DNA of 64,000 nucleotides from NCBI RefSeq assembly GCF_019933235.1, contig NZ_CP082945.1, forward strand, positions 7,973,501 to 8,037,500, read 5' to 3'. Below, piece after piece: positions 33,419-40,854 of this stretch; position 1 is the first letter of the stretch, and each line of letters starts with the position of its first letter. The stretch comes from Streptomyces angustmyceticus (lineage in GTDB: Bacteria; Actinomycetota; Actinomycetes; Streptomycetales; Streptomycetaceae). A model generated the notes under the pieces. It had not been told where the DNA came from. It did no database searches and saw only the letters and a program-made list of their open reading frames with translations. The position numbers and the translations under genes are program-made.

Positions 33419-34009
33419 TCAGCCGGCCGCCCGTGCTCCGTTGAGGACGATGTTCACGGTGCGCGCCACGAAGTCCTTCTCCAGGGGTAGTTGGCGCAGG
33501 ACGGCACGTACCCACGCGGCCCCCGCCAGCAGGTCCACCAGCAGCATGGCGTCGGTGTCCGCCGTGATCTCGCCGCGCGCCACGGCCCGGTCGAAAACCG
33601 ACTGCTCGCGGGCGATCCGGTCGGCGAAGAAATCCTTGACGTGGGCGGCGAGTTCCGGGTTGTGGGTGGCGGCGCCCAGTACGGAAACGGCGATGTCGGA
33701 GGCCGGCCGCACGGTGAGGAGGGTTGCGATCGTGCCCAGCAGCGCTTCCAGGTCCCCGGCGAGGGTCCCGGTGTCGGGTGGTGTGAGTTCCAGTTGGCGT
33801 GCGCCGATGAGTGCGGCGCCCAGGAGGGCTCCCTTGGAGGGCCACCAGCGGTAGATCGTGGTCTTGTTGACGCCGGACCGCTGGGCGACCCCCTCGATGG
33901 TCAGCCCCTCGTAGCCCTTGTCCGCCAGCAGGTCCAGCGTGGCGTCGAAGATCTCCTGTGCCTTCCGCGGGCCGCCGCTGCGCCTCGACCCCTTGTGCTC
34001 CTCGTTCAT
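33419..34009 (-). CDS. TetR family transcriptional regulator
   Basis: 196 aa. The N-terminal HTH (about 15-65) reads AQEIFDATLDLLADKGYEGLTIEGVAQRSGVNKTTIYRWWPSK, a textbook TetR domain. The C-terminal ligand domain (AVARGEITADTDAMLLVDLLAGAAWVRAVL) matches the TetR_C group with that conserved stretch. It is divergent from an alpha/beta hydrolase, with a 38-bp perfect palindrome between. No Shine-Dalgarno sequence precedes the ATG, so the mRNA may be leaderless and the operator would overlap the transcription start. It is expected to repress itself and the hydrolase-SRPBCC pair. Confidence 0.88.
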   Translation of the reverse strand: MNEEHKGSRRSGGPRKAQEIFDATLDLLADKGYEGLTIEGVAQRSGVNKTTIYRWWPSKGALLGAALIGARQLELTPPDTGTLAGDLEALLGTIATLLTVRPASDIAVSVLGAATHNPELAAHVKDFFADRIAREQSVFDRAVARGEITADTDAMLLVDLLAGAAWVRAVLRQLPLEKDFVARTVNIVLNGARAAG

Positions 34010-34021
34010 GAGGGGAGGTTA

Positions 34022-34059
34022 ACACCAAATGCAACGCAACGTTGCGTTGCATTTGGTGT
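34022..34059. promoter_or_regulatory. 38-bp perfect palindrome, probable TetR operator
   Basis: The left half ACACCAAATGCAACGCAAC (34022-34040) is exactly mirrored in the right half 34041-34059 with no spacer. Internal GCAAC/GTTGC repeats could bind two TetR dimers. It begins 13 bp from the TetR start and ends 13 bp from the hydrolase start. Confidence 0.85.
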
Positions 34060-34071
34060 AGCGTGCCGGGC

Positions 34072-34833
34072 ATGGAGACCAACGAATCCGGTCTGCCGCT
34101 CGTCTTCGTGCACGGCACGCGGGTGAGCGGCACGATGTGGCGACCCCTGATCGACGCCATCGGACCGCGCCATCCCACGGCCGCGCCCGACCTGCCCGGC
34201 CACGGGAGCCGGCGAGGCGAACCGTTCAGCATCCCCGGCGCAGTCGAGGCGGTGACCGACGCCGTGGACGAACTCGGCGGCCGTGCCCTGCTCGTAGGGC
34301 TGTCCCTGGGCGGCTACGTCACGATCGCCACCGCCGCCGCCCACCCCGAGCGGGTCCTCGGCGCGGTGGCCATGGGCTGCACGGCGCTCCCGCACGGGCT
34401 GTTCGGCACCGTCTACCGGGGAGCCGCCCGCCTCGCGGCCGGACACCCCCGCGGGGCCGACCGGCTCAGCGCCTTCGCGTTCCGCCGCGCCCTGCCCCGC
34501 CGGCATGCCCGGGCGATGGTCTCGGGCGGCCTGAGCTGTGAGATCGCACCGAGCGTCGTCGAGTCCGTGCGCGCGATGCAGCCGCTGGCCTCGCTCCGCG
34601 CGTATCCGGGGCCGGTCTGGCTGCTCAACGGCGAGCGTGACCACTTCCGCCGCGACGAACGCCGCTTCCTGCGCGCCTGCCGCGACGGCCGCCTCGTCGT
34701 CCGGCCGGGGTGCGGACACCTCACCAGCCTCACCGACACGACGGAACTCGCCCGCCATGTCCTCGACGCCGCGGCGGTCGTCGCGGCCCGTACGCACGGC
34801 ACATCGACAGCGACCCCGAAGGAGACACCGTGA
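34072..34833 (+). CDS. Alpha/beta hydrolase
   Basis: 253 aa. Start at ATG 34072, because the longer version would begin inside the palindrome. PLVFVHGTRVSGTMW holds the oxyanion HG loop, the nucleophile elbow is VGLSLGGY (Ser78), WLLNGERDHFRR the acid region and RPGCGHLTSL the catalytic His. The chain ends after the core fold, so it is a small soluble esterase- or lactonase-like enzyme. It forms a two-gene unit with the SRPBCC protein (GTGA overlap), and both are probably under the divergent TetR. The ligand of TetR may be the hydrolase substrate. Confidence 0.86.
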   Translation: METNESGLPLVFVHGTRVSGTMWRPLIDAIGPRHPTAAPDLPGHGSRRGEPFSIPGAVEAVTDAVDELGGRALLVGLSLGGYVTIATAAAHPERVLGAVAMGCTALPHGLFGTVYRGAARLAAGHPRGADRLSAFAFRRALPRRHARAMVSGGLSCEIAPSVVESVRAMQPLASLRAYPGPVWLLNGERDHFRRDERRFLRACRDGRLVVRPGCGHLTSLTDTTELARHVLDAAAVVAARTHGTSTATPKETP

Positions 34834-35300
34834 CCGCCCGAGTGTGGACCGTGGAGGAATCACTGGAGGTCCCGCTGCCGCCGCATGCCGTCTACGCCGC
34901 CCTGGCGGACGTCCGGCGGATGAGGGAGTGGAGCCCCGAGGTCATCTGGGTGTGGCCCCGGGGCCGCCGCTTCGTGGGCGTCAACCGGAAGGCCGGATGG
35001 GTGTGGTTCGGCACCTGCCGGATCGTGGTCGCCGACCCCGGCCGGGAGTTCGCCTTCGACAACATCACGTTCGGCCTGCCGGTGGCGCGTTGGGGCTACC
35101 GGCTGACCCCGACGGAGCGCGGCACCCTGGTCACCGAATACTGGACCGACCTCCGCCGCCACGGGTGGCGCCGCCGGATCGCCGAGGTGCTCGGCCTGGT
35201 CTTCACCGGAACCCCGCCCGCCCGGCGCGCCGACCACAACCGCACCGGCATGCGGGAGACCCTCCGCCGCCTGCGCGCCGCCTGCGGGCCGGCCGCCTGA
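34830..35300 (+). CDS. SRPBCC family (polyketide cyclase-like) protein
   Basis: 156 aa. Start at GTG 34830, overlapping the hydrolase stop by 4 bp and preceded by AAGGAGACACC. The pattern VEESLEVPLPPHAVYAALADVRRMREWSPEVIWVW is the standard SRPBCC/START-like opening, followed by alternating strands (AGWVWFGTCRIVVADPGREFAFDN, then YRLTPTERGTLVTEYW) and a long C-terminal helix. Such proteins bind hydrophobic ligands and sometimes act as cyclases or hydroxylases. With the hydrolase it makes a likely detoxification pair. Confidence 0.83.
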   Translation: MTARVWTVEESLEVPLPPHAVYAALADVRRMREWSPEVIWVWPRGRRFVGVNRKAGWVWFGTCRIVVADPGREFAFDNITFGLPVARWGYRLTPTERGTLVTEYWTDLRRHGWRRRIAEVLGLVFTGTPPARRADHNRTGMRETLRRLRAACGPAA

Positions 35301-35547
35301 ACCGACCGGCCCCGGCGCGTCCCTCCCGCTCGCGGCATCCGGTCGGCGAGCGGGGCCCCTCACCCCACATGCCCGCCGGATTCTCCTGCGATCGCCGCAC
35401 CGGAAGAGACGTTCCGTGCGCAAAGCACAAGATCCGCCCCCTCTTCCTCTTCCGGTCCACGGCGCGGTACTTCTGGGTTCCGTACGCGCCCACGGCACCA
35501 TTCCCGTAGGGCACTACCCACCCCCCACCAGGAAGGACGGACCCGTG

Positions 35548-36462
35548 ATGACCGGCAAGCGGTTACCCGAGGCGGTACCGGAGGAAGGGGGCGGCGGAGG
35601 CTGGCACGTCGACGCGCGCTGCACCAACTGCGATGTCGCCCGCCAGCTCGCCCCCGAGCTGATCCACGAGAAGGACGGCCGGGCGGAAGTGATCCGGCAG
35701 CCGCGGAACGACGCGGAGGCCCGGCAGCTGTACGCCGCCGCCTTCGCCTGCCACACCCGGTCGATCCGTCACCCCGTCCAGCGCCTCACCCCCGACCTCG
35801 ACCCCTTCCCCCTCGCCCTGGACGACACCGTCCAGCTCTGCGGCCACAACTCCCCGCACACGGCCGGCGCGAACGCCTATCTGCTGCGCCGCCCCGCGGG
35901 AACCTCGATGATGATCGATACGCCCCGGTGGAGCAGCGCGCTGGCCGACCGGTACGAGGCGCTGGGCCCCGTCACCGACGTCCTGCTCACCCACCGGGAC
36001 CACGCGGCGCACGGCCGTCAGTACGCCGACCGGTTCGGCGCCCGCCTGTGGATCCACGAGGGCGATCTCGACGCCGCTCCGGACGCCGACCGCGTCCTGC
36101 GCGGCACCGACCCCGTCGACATCGGCGACGGCGTCACCGCCCACCCGCTCCCCGGCCATACGCGCGGCAGCGTGCTCTACCTCGCCGACCACCGGTACTG
36201 CTTCAGCGGGGACAGCTTCTACTGGTCGCGCACCACGGCCGACCTGGAGGTGGCCGCCTCCGTCACCTGGTACTCGATCGAGGAACTGGCCGCCTCTCTG
36301 ACCCGGACCGCCCCTCGGCTGCGCTTCGAGTGGGTGCTGCCCGGCCATGGCGACCGCCGGCGGCTCCCCGCCGGGGAGATGGCGCGGCGGCTGGCGCAGT
36401 TGACCGCCCGCACCCGCCAACTCCGGCCGCAGCCGGTGGACTTCACCGCACTGCGCTGGTGA
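35548..36462 (+). CDS. MBL-fold hydrolase with N-terminal ferredoxin-like domain; TTA codon
   Basis: 304 aa from ATG 35548 (GTG 35545 directly before it has slightly better spacing from GGAAGG). Residues about 15-70 form a ferredoxin-like segment (HVDARCTNCDVARQLAPEL and FACHTRSIR, a CxxC plus a third Cys) that may hold an iron-sulphur cluster. The metallo-beta-lactamase domain follows: VLLTHRDHAAHGRQYADRF (a reduced HxHxDH motif), LPGHTRGSVLYL and FSGDSFYWSR, ending LPGHGDRR. Codon 6 is TTA (35563-35565), rare in Streptomyces and read by the bldA tRNA, so expression may be limited to differentiated growth. Transcribed alone; its stop lies 15 bp from the convergent methyltransferase. Confidence 0.83.
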   Translation: MTGKRLPEAVPEEGGGGGWHVDARCTNCDVARQLAPELIHEKDGRAEVIRQPRNDAEARQLYAAAFACHTRSIRHPVQRLTPDLDPFPLALDDTVQLCGHNSPHTAGANAYLLRRPAGTSMMIDTPRWSSALADRYEALGPVTDVLLTHRDHAAHGRQYADRFGARLWIHEGDLDAAPDADRVLRGTDPVDIGDGVTAHPLPGHTRGSVLYLADHRYCFSGDSFYWSRTTADLEVAASVTWYSIEELAASLTRTAPRLRFEWVLPGHGDRRRLPAGEMARRLAQLTARTRQLRPQPVDFTALRW

Positions 36463-36477
36463 CGGCGCGCCCGTCCC

Positions 36478-37209
36478 TCAGGCCGGCCGGGTGGCCACCA
36501 CCAGCCGGCACCGCGGGCTGCCGTCGGGGCGCCGGCCGAGTTCCGGCAGGTCCTGCAGCCGTACGTCGAACCCGGTCCGCGTCAGTTCCGTACAGACGTT
36601 GGTGAGCCGGAACGTCCGGTAATACATGACGAAGCGCGGCCGCCACAGCGCGTTACGGACCCGCATCGCCGCGTCGAAGCCCAGCAACGCCCAGTAGCCG
36701 GGAGATCCGGGCCGCGCCGGGGCCCCGATCGGGAAGGCGAACCGGCCGCCCGGGCGCAGCACGGAGTACACCTGCGCGAACAGTCCCGGCCGTTCCCGCG
36801 GCAGAAAATGCCCGAACGCGCCGAAGCTCACCGCGAGGTCGAAGACCGGCCCGAAGGGGAGCGCCCGGGCGTCCGCACGCACCCACGCGGCAGAGGGCGC
36901 ACCCGCGGTCACCCCCGCGCGGGCGCGGCCCTCGGCGAGCATCCCCGCGCTGAGATCGACGCCGGTGACCCGCTCCCGGCAGACCTCCCGAAGGACGTCC
37001 ATGCCCGCCCCGGTGCCGCAGCACAGGTCGAGGCCGCTGTCGAACGGCCCGAGCCGCCGCAGCGCCCGCGACACGGGCGCCAGGATCGCGTCCGGGGTGC
37101 GGAACGGCGTGTGGTCGAACTTCGGCGCGAGCAGGTCGTAGCCACGCTCGACGGAGGAAAGCGCCTGCACGGCGAGTTCACGGAAGGTGGGACCCTGAGG
37201 TGCGAACAT
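36478..37209 (-). CDS. Class I SAM-dependent methyltransferase
   Basis: 243 aa from ATG 37209 (GAGGGC before it); a GTG/ATG start further up at 37236 is possible. SAM motif I is GLDLCCGTGAGMDVLREV, motif II VTGVDLSAGMLAEGRAR, then WVRADARALPFGPVFDLAVSFGAFGHFL and LRPGGRFAFPIG, which follow the ubiquinone/menaquinone-type methyltransferase order. The substrate is unknown: a small molecule or quinone is more likely than nucleic acid. It is divergent from the Rho paralogue across 339 bp. Confidence 0.85.
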   Translation of the reverse strand: MFAPQGPTFRELAVQALSSVERGYDLLAPKFDHTPFRTPDAILAPVSRALRRLGPFDSGLDLCCGTGAGMDVLREVCRERVTGVDLSAGMLAEGRARAGVTAGAPSAAWVRADARALPFGPVFDLAVSFGAFGHFLPRERPGLFAQVYSVLRPGGRFAFPIGAPARPGSPGYWALLGFDAAMRVRNALWRPRFVMYYRTFRLTNVCTELTRTGFDVRLQDLPELGRRPDGSPRCRLVVATRPA

Positions 37210-37548
37210 TGCCCTCAGCATAGAACTCGTCCGCACCTGGCCGCACCGGCCGCGCGGTGTGGTACCGTGCCAAAGGAACGCACATCATCCAGTCGCCTTT
37301 CTGGCGCCCAAGCGTTCTTTCACTTTCACTTCATTCCGCGCTCGCATCGCGGTTGTGCCTGTCCTTCTCGACCGGCCAACCAGCAGTAGCCGACTGTTTC
37401 TCTTTCACGGTCCGGCGATGCGGCATCGCTTTTCTCTCTCCGGCCGCGGGCCTTTCTGACGGCCTGCGGGGCGTGTCCACTCCGCCCTCTCCTGCCGGAA
37501 TTCCCCTTCCCGTAGACCGACCGCAGAAGTATTTCCGAGAGGACACCC
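37210..37548. promoter_or_regulatory. Pyrimidine-rich leader of the Rho paralogue
   Basis: No gene is supported here. From about 37285 to 37445 the plus strand is unusually rich in C and T for this genome (runs such as GTTCTTTCACTTTCACTTC and GTTTCTCTTTCACGG). Rho loads on C-rich, G-poor unstructured RNA, so the leader transcript could be a rut-like site for autoregulation. The promoter of the divergent methyltransferase must also lie here. Confidence 0.5.
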
Positions 37549-38766
37549 GTGACCACCGATACCCACGTCGGCAGGAAACCTGCCGTGACCACTTCCCCCG
37601 CCGCCCCGTCGTCCGCCTCCCGTCCCTTCGCGCAGCAGCCCGCCGAGGCCCCGGAGAAGCCCGCCGTACCAGTAGCCGGGGTGCTGGATATCGTCAACGA
37701 CCGGCAGGAGACCGGATTTCTCCGCGTGGAGGGCTGCCTTGCCTCGTCCGGCGATGTCCGGGTGCCCGCCGCGCTGATCCGTACAGCGGGGCTGCGCACC
37801 GGGGATCTCGTCGTCGGGACGTGCGCCCGGCCCCGGGTGCTCGACCAGGTCGCCTCGGTCAACGGCCGCAGCCCGGACGCGGCGCGCGGACGGCCGCGCT
37901 TCCGCGATCTCACGCCGCTGCACCCGCACCGGCGGATGCGCCTGGAGAGCGCGGCCGGCGGGCTGACGGCCCGTATCGTCGATCTGATCGCCCCGGTCGG
38001 CAAGGGGCAGCGGGGGCTGATCGTGGCGCCACCGAAGACGGGCAAGACGGTGCTGCTGCAACAACTCGCCGCCGCCGTCGCCGAGAACCACCCCGCCGCC
38101 CACCTGATGGTCGTGCTGATCGACGAACGGCCCGAGGAAGTCACCGACATGCGCCGTTCGGTCCGCGGAGAGGTCCTCGCCTCGACCTTCGACCGGCCGG
38201 CGAAGGAGCACATCGCCCTCGCCGAACTGGCCGTGGAACGCGCCAAGCGACTCGTCGAGGACGGGCAGGACGTGGTGATCCTCTTCGACTCCCTCACCCG
38301 CCTGTGCCGGGCCCACAACAACGCCGCCACCTCGGGCGGCCGGACGCTGAGCGGCGGCGTCGACGCCGCCGCGCTGCTCGGCCCCAAGAAGCTCTTCGGC
38401 GCGGCGCGGTCCGCGGAGGAGGGCGGTTCGCTGACCATTCTCGCGACAGCCCTGGTGGAGACCGGTTCCCGGGCCGACGACTATTTCTTCGAGGAATTGA
38501 AGAGCACCGGCAACATGGAACTCCGGCTGGACCGTGCGCTCGCGGGAAAGCGGCTCTATCCGGCGGTCCATATCACCGGATCGGGCACCCGCCGGGAAGA
38601 ACTGCTGCTCCCGCACGCCGAATTGACGGCCGTCCGCCGGCTGCGCCGCGCCCTGAGGACCGGAGACGGCCAGACGAACACGGAAAGCCTGCTCGACAAG
38701 CTCCGGCGGACACCCGACAATGCGACGTTCCTGCGGCAGGTGCAGCACACCGCGCCGGACGGATGA
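37549..38766 (+). CDS. Short Rho-type termination factor paralogue
   Basis: 405 aa, GTG start after GAGAGGA. The RNA-binding cold-shock part is at 43-105 (GVLDIVNDRQETGFLRVEG, RVPAALIRTAGLRTGDLVVG). The motor domain has Walker A APPKTGKTV (160-168), the ERPEEVTDMRRSV loop, Walker B VVILFDSLTR, the Q-loop AHNNAATSGGRTLSGGVD and the R-loop SRADDYFFEELKSTGN. Housekeeping Streptomyces Rho is about 650-700 aa with an Arg/Gly-rich insertion; that is missing here, so this is a second, compact Rho. It may be a specialised terminator or an interfering subunit. The gene is alone and followed by a hairpin. Confidence 0.88.
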   Translation: MTTDTHVGRKPAVTTSPAAPSSASRPFAQQPAEAPEKPAVPVAGVLDIVNDRQETGFLRVEGCLASSGDVRVPAALIRTAGLRTGDLVVGTCARPRVLDQVASVNGRSPDAARGRPRFRDLTPLHPHRRMRLESAAGGLTARIVDLIAPVGKGQRGLIVAPPKTGKTVLLQQLAAAVAENHPAAHLMVVLIDERPEEVTDMRRSVRGEVLASTFDRPAKEHIALAELAVERAKRLVEDGQDVVILFDSLTRLCRAHNNAATSGGRTLSGGVDAAALLGPKKLFGAARSAEEGGSLTILATALVETGSRADDYFFEELKSTGNMELRLDRALAGKRLYPAVHITGSGTRREELLLPHAELTAVRRLRRALRTGDGQTNTESLLDKLRRTPDNATFLRQVQHTAPDG

Positions 38767-38789
38767 CCGGGGTGCCGGGGGCGACTGAC

Positions 38790-38815
38790 CCGGAGGACGC
38801 GAACGGGTCCTCCGG
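38790..38815. terminator. Hairpin between convergent Rho and permease genes
   Basis: CCGGAGGAC (38790-38798) pairs perfectly with GTCCTCCGG (38807-38815), 8-base loop. It lies in the 76-bp gap between convergent stops and could serve both strands. Confidence 0.6.
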
Positions 38816-38842
38816 CGGTCACGGCACGCGGCACCTCCACGG

Positions 38843-40522
38843 TCACCGGGGCCTGGGCCCGCCCGGGGCCGCCGGCAGGACATGGGCGCCGGTCCTGTCG
38901 GTGCTCAGGCACAGCGAGCAGACCACCGCGGCGTGCTGGTGGCAGGCGGCCAGGTCAGGGCGTTCGAACTCCTGCCGGCAGACGTGGCACTCGGACAGTT
39001 CCGGGCTCGGGTTGCCGTCCGCGTCCAGCAGCGGGGTGTCGATCCCGTCGGTGGTGCGCCGCAGGTAGAAACGGCCCTTGGTCAGGATGGCCATCGCGGG
39101 GGTGAGGACGAAGGCGATCACCGCGGCGGCGACGGGGGAGTACGGCTGGAGGGCGTCACCCAGCGCGTGGAAGTACAGGGCGATCGACAGGCCGGACGCG
39201 AGGGTGAAGGCCACCACGCCCACCGGGTTGACCGCGTAGAGCATGCCGCGGCGGAACTCGGGTGCCTGCGGGGAGAGTTTCAGCAGGTACTTGTTGACGA
39301 TGATGTCGGTGGCGACGGTCACGATCCAGGCGATGGCGCAATTGGAGTAGAACCCCAGGATGCCGTTGAGGAAGCTGAACATGTCCGCCTCCATCAGGAT
39401 CAGCGCGAACGCCAGATTGGCGAGCACGAACACCATCCGGCCCGGGTAGCGCTTGGTGACCCGGGTGAACGAGTTCGTCCACGCCAGCGAACCGGAGTAG
39501 GCGTTGGTCACGTTGATCTTGATCTGGCTGATCACGACCAGGGCCACGGCCAGCGGGACGACCAGCCACGACGGCATCATGGCCGCGAAGGCGCCGGTGA
39601 ACTGCCGGATGGGCTCGGTGGCCGAGTGCGCGCCCACCCGGGAGAGGACGTAGACGGCCAGGAAGACGCCGATGGCCTGCTTGAGCGCGCCGAGCACGAC
39701 CCAGCCGGGGCCGGCCATCACGACGGCCGTCCACCAACTGCGCCGGTTCTGCGCGGTCTTGGGCGGCATGAAGCGCAGATAGTCCACCTGCTCGCCGATC
39801 TGCGCGATCAGGGACAGGCACACGCCCGCGCCCAGCAGCACCGACGCGGCGTCGACACCGCCGCCGTGGGAGCCCGGGTACGCGAGGAAGGTGTGCACGG
39901 TGCCGGGGTCCGTGGCGATCAGGTAGAGCAGCGGGCCCACCATCAGCAGCAGCCAGACCGGGGTCGTCCAGACCTGGAGTTTGGTCAGCGCCTTCATCCC
40001 GTAGACGACCAACGGGATGACCATGCAGGTCGAGATGGCATAGCCCAGCCACAGCGGCAGACCGAAGCCCAGCTTCAGGCCCTGCGCCATGATCGAGCCT
40101 TCGAGGGCGAAGAAGATGAAGGTGAAGCTGGCGAAGATGACGCTCGTCAGGACCGAGCCGTAGTAGCCGAATCCGGAGCCCCGGGTGATCAGGTCCAGGT
40201 CGATGTTGTAGCGGGCCCCGTAGTAGGCGAGGGGGAAGCCGGTGAGGAAGATGACCACGGCGGCGACCCCGATCGCGGCCAGGGCGTTCCCCGTGCCGTG
40301 GGCGAGCCCGATGCCCGCGCCGATCGAGAAGTCGGCCATGTAGGCGATGCCGCCCAGCGCTGTGGTGGCCACGACCATCGGCGTCCACCGGCGGTAGCTG
40401 CGCGGGGCGAACCGGAGGGTGTAGTCCTCCAGGGTCTCGTCGGCCGCCGTGCCGGCGGGCGGCTCGGCGCCCGCGGGCCGTCGGCCGCTGTCGGGGACGG
40501 TCAGTTGTGGCTCGACGCTCAT
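38843..40522 (-). CDS. NCS1 purine/cytosine permease with Cys/His-rich tail
   Basis: 559 aa from ATG 40522 (AGGAGG 6 bp upstream). About 12 membrane segments follow an NCS1-type N-terminus (DYTLRFAPRSYRRWTPMVVATTALGGIAYMADFSIG). ARYNIDLDLITRGSGFGYYGS is the substrate-site region, and QIKINVTNAYSGSLAWTNSF the conserved TM8 region of nucleobase-cation symporters. Beyond the last helix, residues about 508-559 hold C-x2-C, CHQH and C-x2-C (SECHVCRQEF...AACHQHAAVVCSLC), a likely zinc-binding B-box-like tail. Substrate probably a purine, cytosine or allantoin. The tail is unusual and may bind a regulator or partner. Confidence 0.86.
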   Translation of the reverse strand: MSVEPQLTVPDSGRRPAGAEPPAGTAADETLEDYTLRFAPRSYRRWTPMVVATTALGGIAYMADFSIGAGIGLAHGTGNALAAIGVAAVVIFLTGFPLAYYGARYNIDLDLITRGSGFGYYGSVLTSVIFASFTFIFFALEGSIMAQGLKLGFGLPLWLGYAISTCMVIPLVVYGMKALTKLQVWTTPVWLLLMVGPLLYLIATDPGTVHTFLAYPGSHGGGVDAASVLLGAGVCLSLIAQIGEQVDYLRFMPPKTAQNRRSWWTAVVMAGPGWVVLGALKQAIGVFLAVYVLSRVGAHSATEPIRQFTGAFAAMMPSWLVVPLAVALVVISQIKINVTNAYSGSLAWTNSFTRVTKRYPGRMVFVLANLAFALILMEADMFSFLNGILGFYSNCAIAWIVTVATDIIVNKYLLKLSPQAPEFRRGMLYAVNPVGVVAFTLASGLSIALYFHALGDALQPYSPVAAAVIAFVLTPAMAILTKGRFYLRRTTDGIDTPLLDADGNPSPELSECHVCRQEFERPDLAACHQHAAVVCSLCLSTDRTGAHVLPAAPGGPRPR

Positions 40523-40854
40523 GCCGGACCTCCTGGGGCAGTGGGAACACGACGGGCGGCCACGCGCACGGCAGGGGGCCGTGCGGCGCGCGCCGGCGTC
40601 GGCGAAGCGGGTGTGCGGTGCTGGGGAGATTAGGGAGCGTGTGTTTCCCGCAGCGTCCTCCCGGGTGAAGCGGGTGTTTCCGGGGCGAGGGAAGAACGGC
40701 CGCGCCATGAGCGGGATGTGCTCGCTGCGCGTGCGGGAGAGCGGGTAGACATGAGGCTGCCGACGGCGCGGCGGGGTCCGGGAGGGCACCCGGCGTCACC
40801 GCCGCCGCCCGGCGAGCCCCGTTCGCCCCGTCCCCTCACACCGCAGGAGCCACC
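40523..40854. other. 332-bp divergent region, no gene
   Basis: It separates the leftward NCS1 permease from the rightward TTC38-like gene and must hold both promoters. No palindrome longer than a few bases and no hairpin was noticed. Confidence 0.5.

Noticed and set aside
37257..39068. 603-codon frame over the Rho gene
   Set aside because: Out-of-frame translation of the Rho paralogue, Arg/Gly/Pro-rich and without motifs; typical of high-GC shadow frames.
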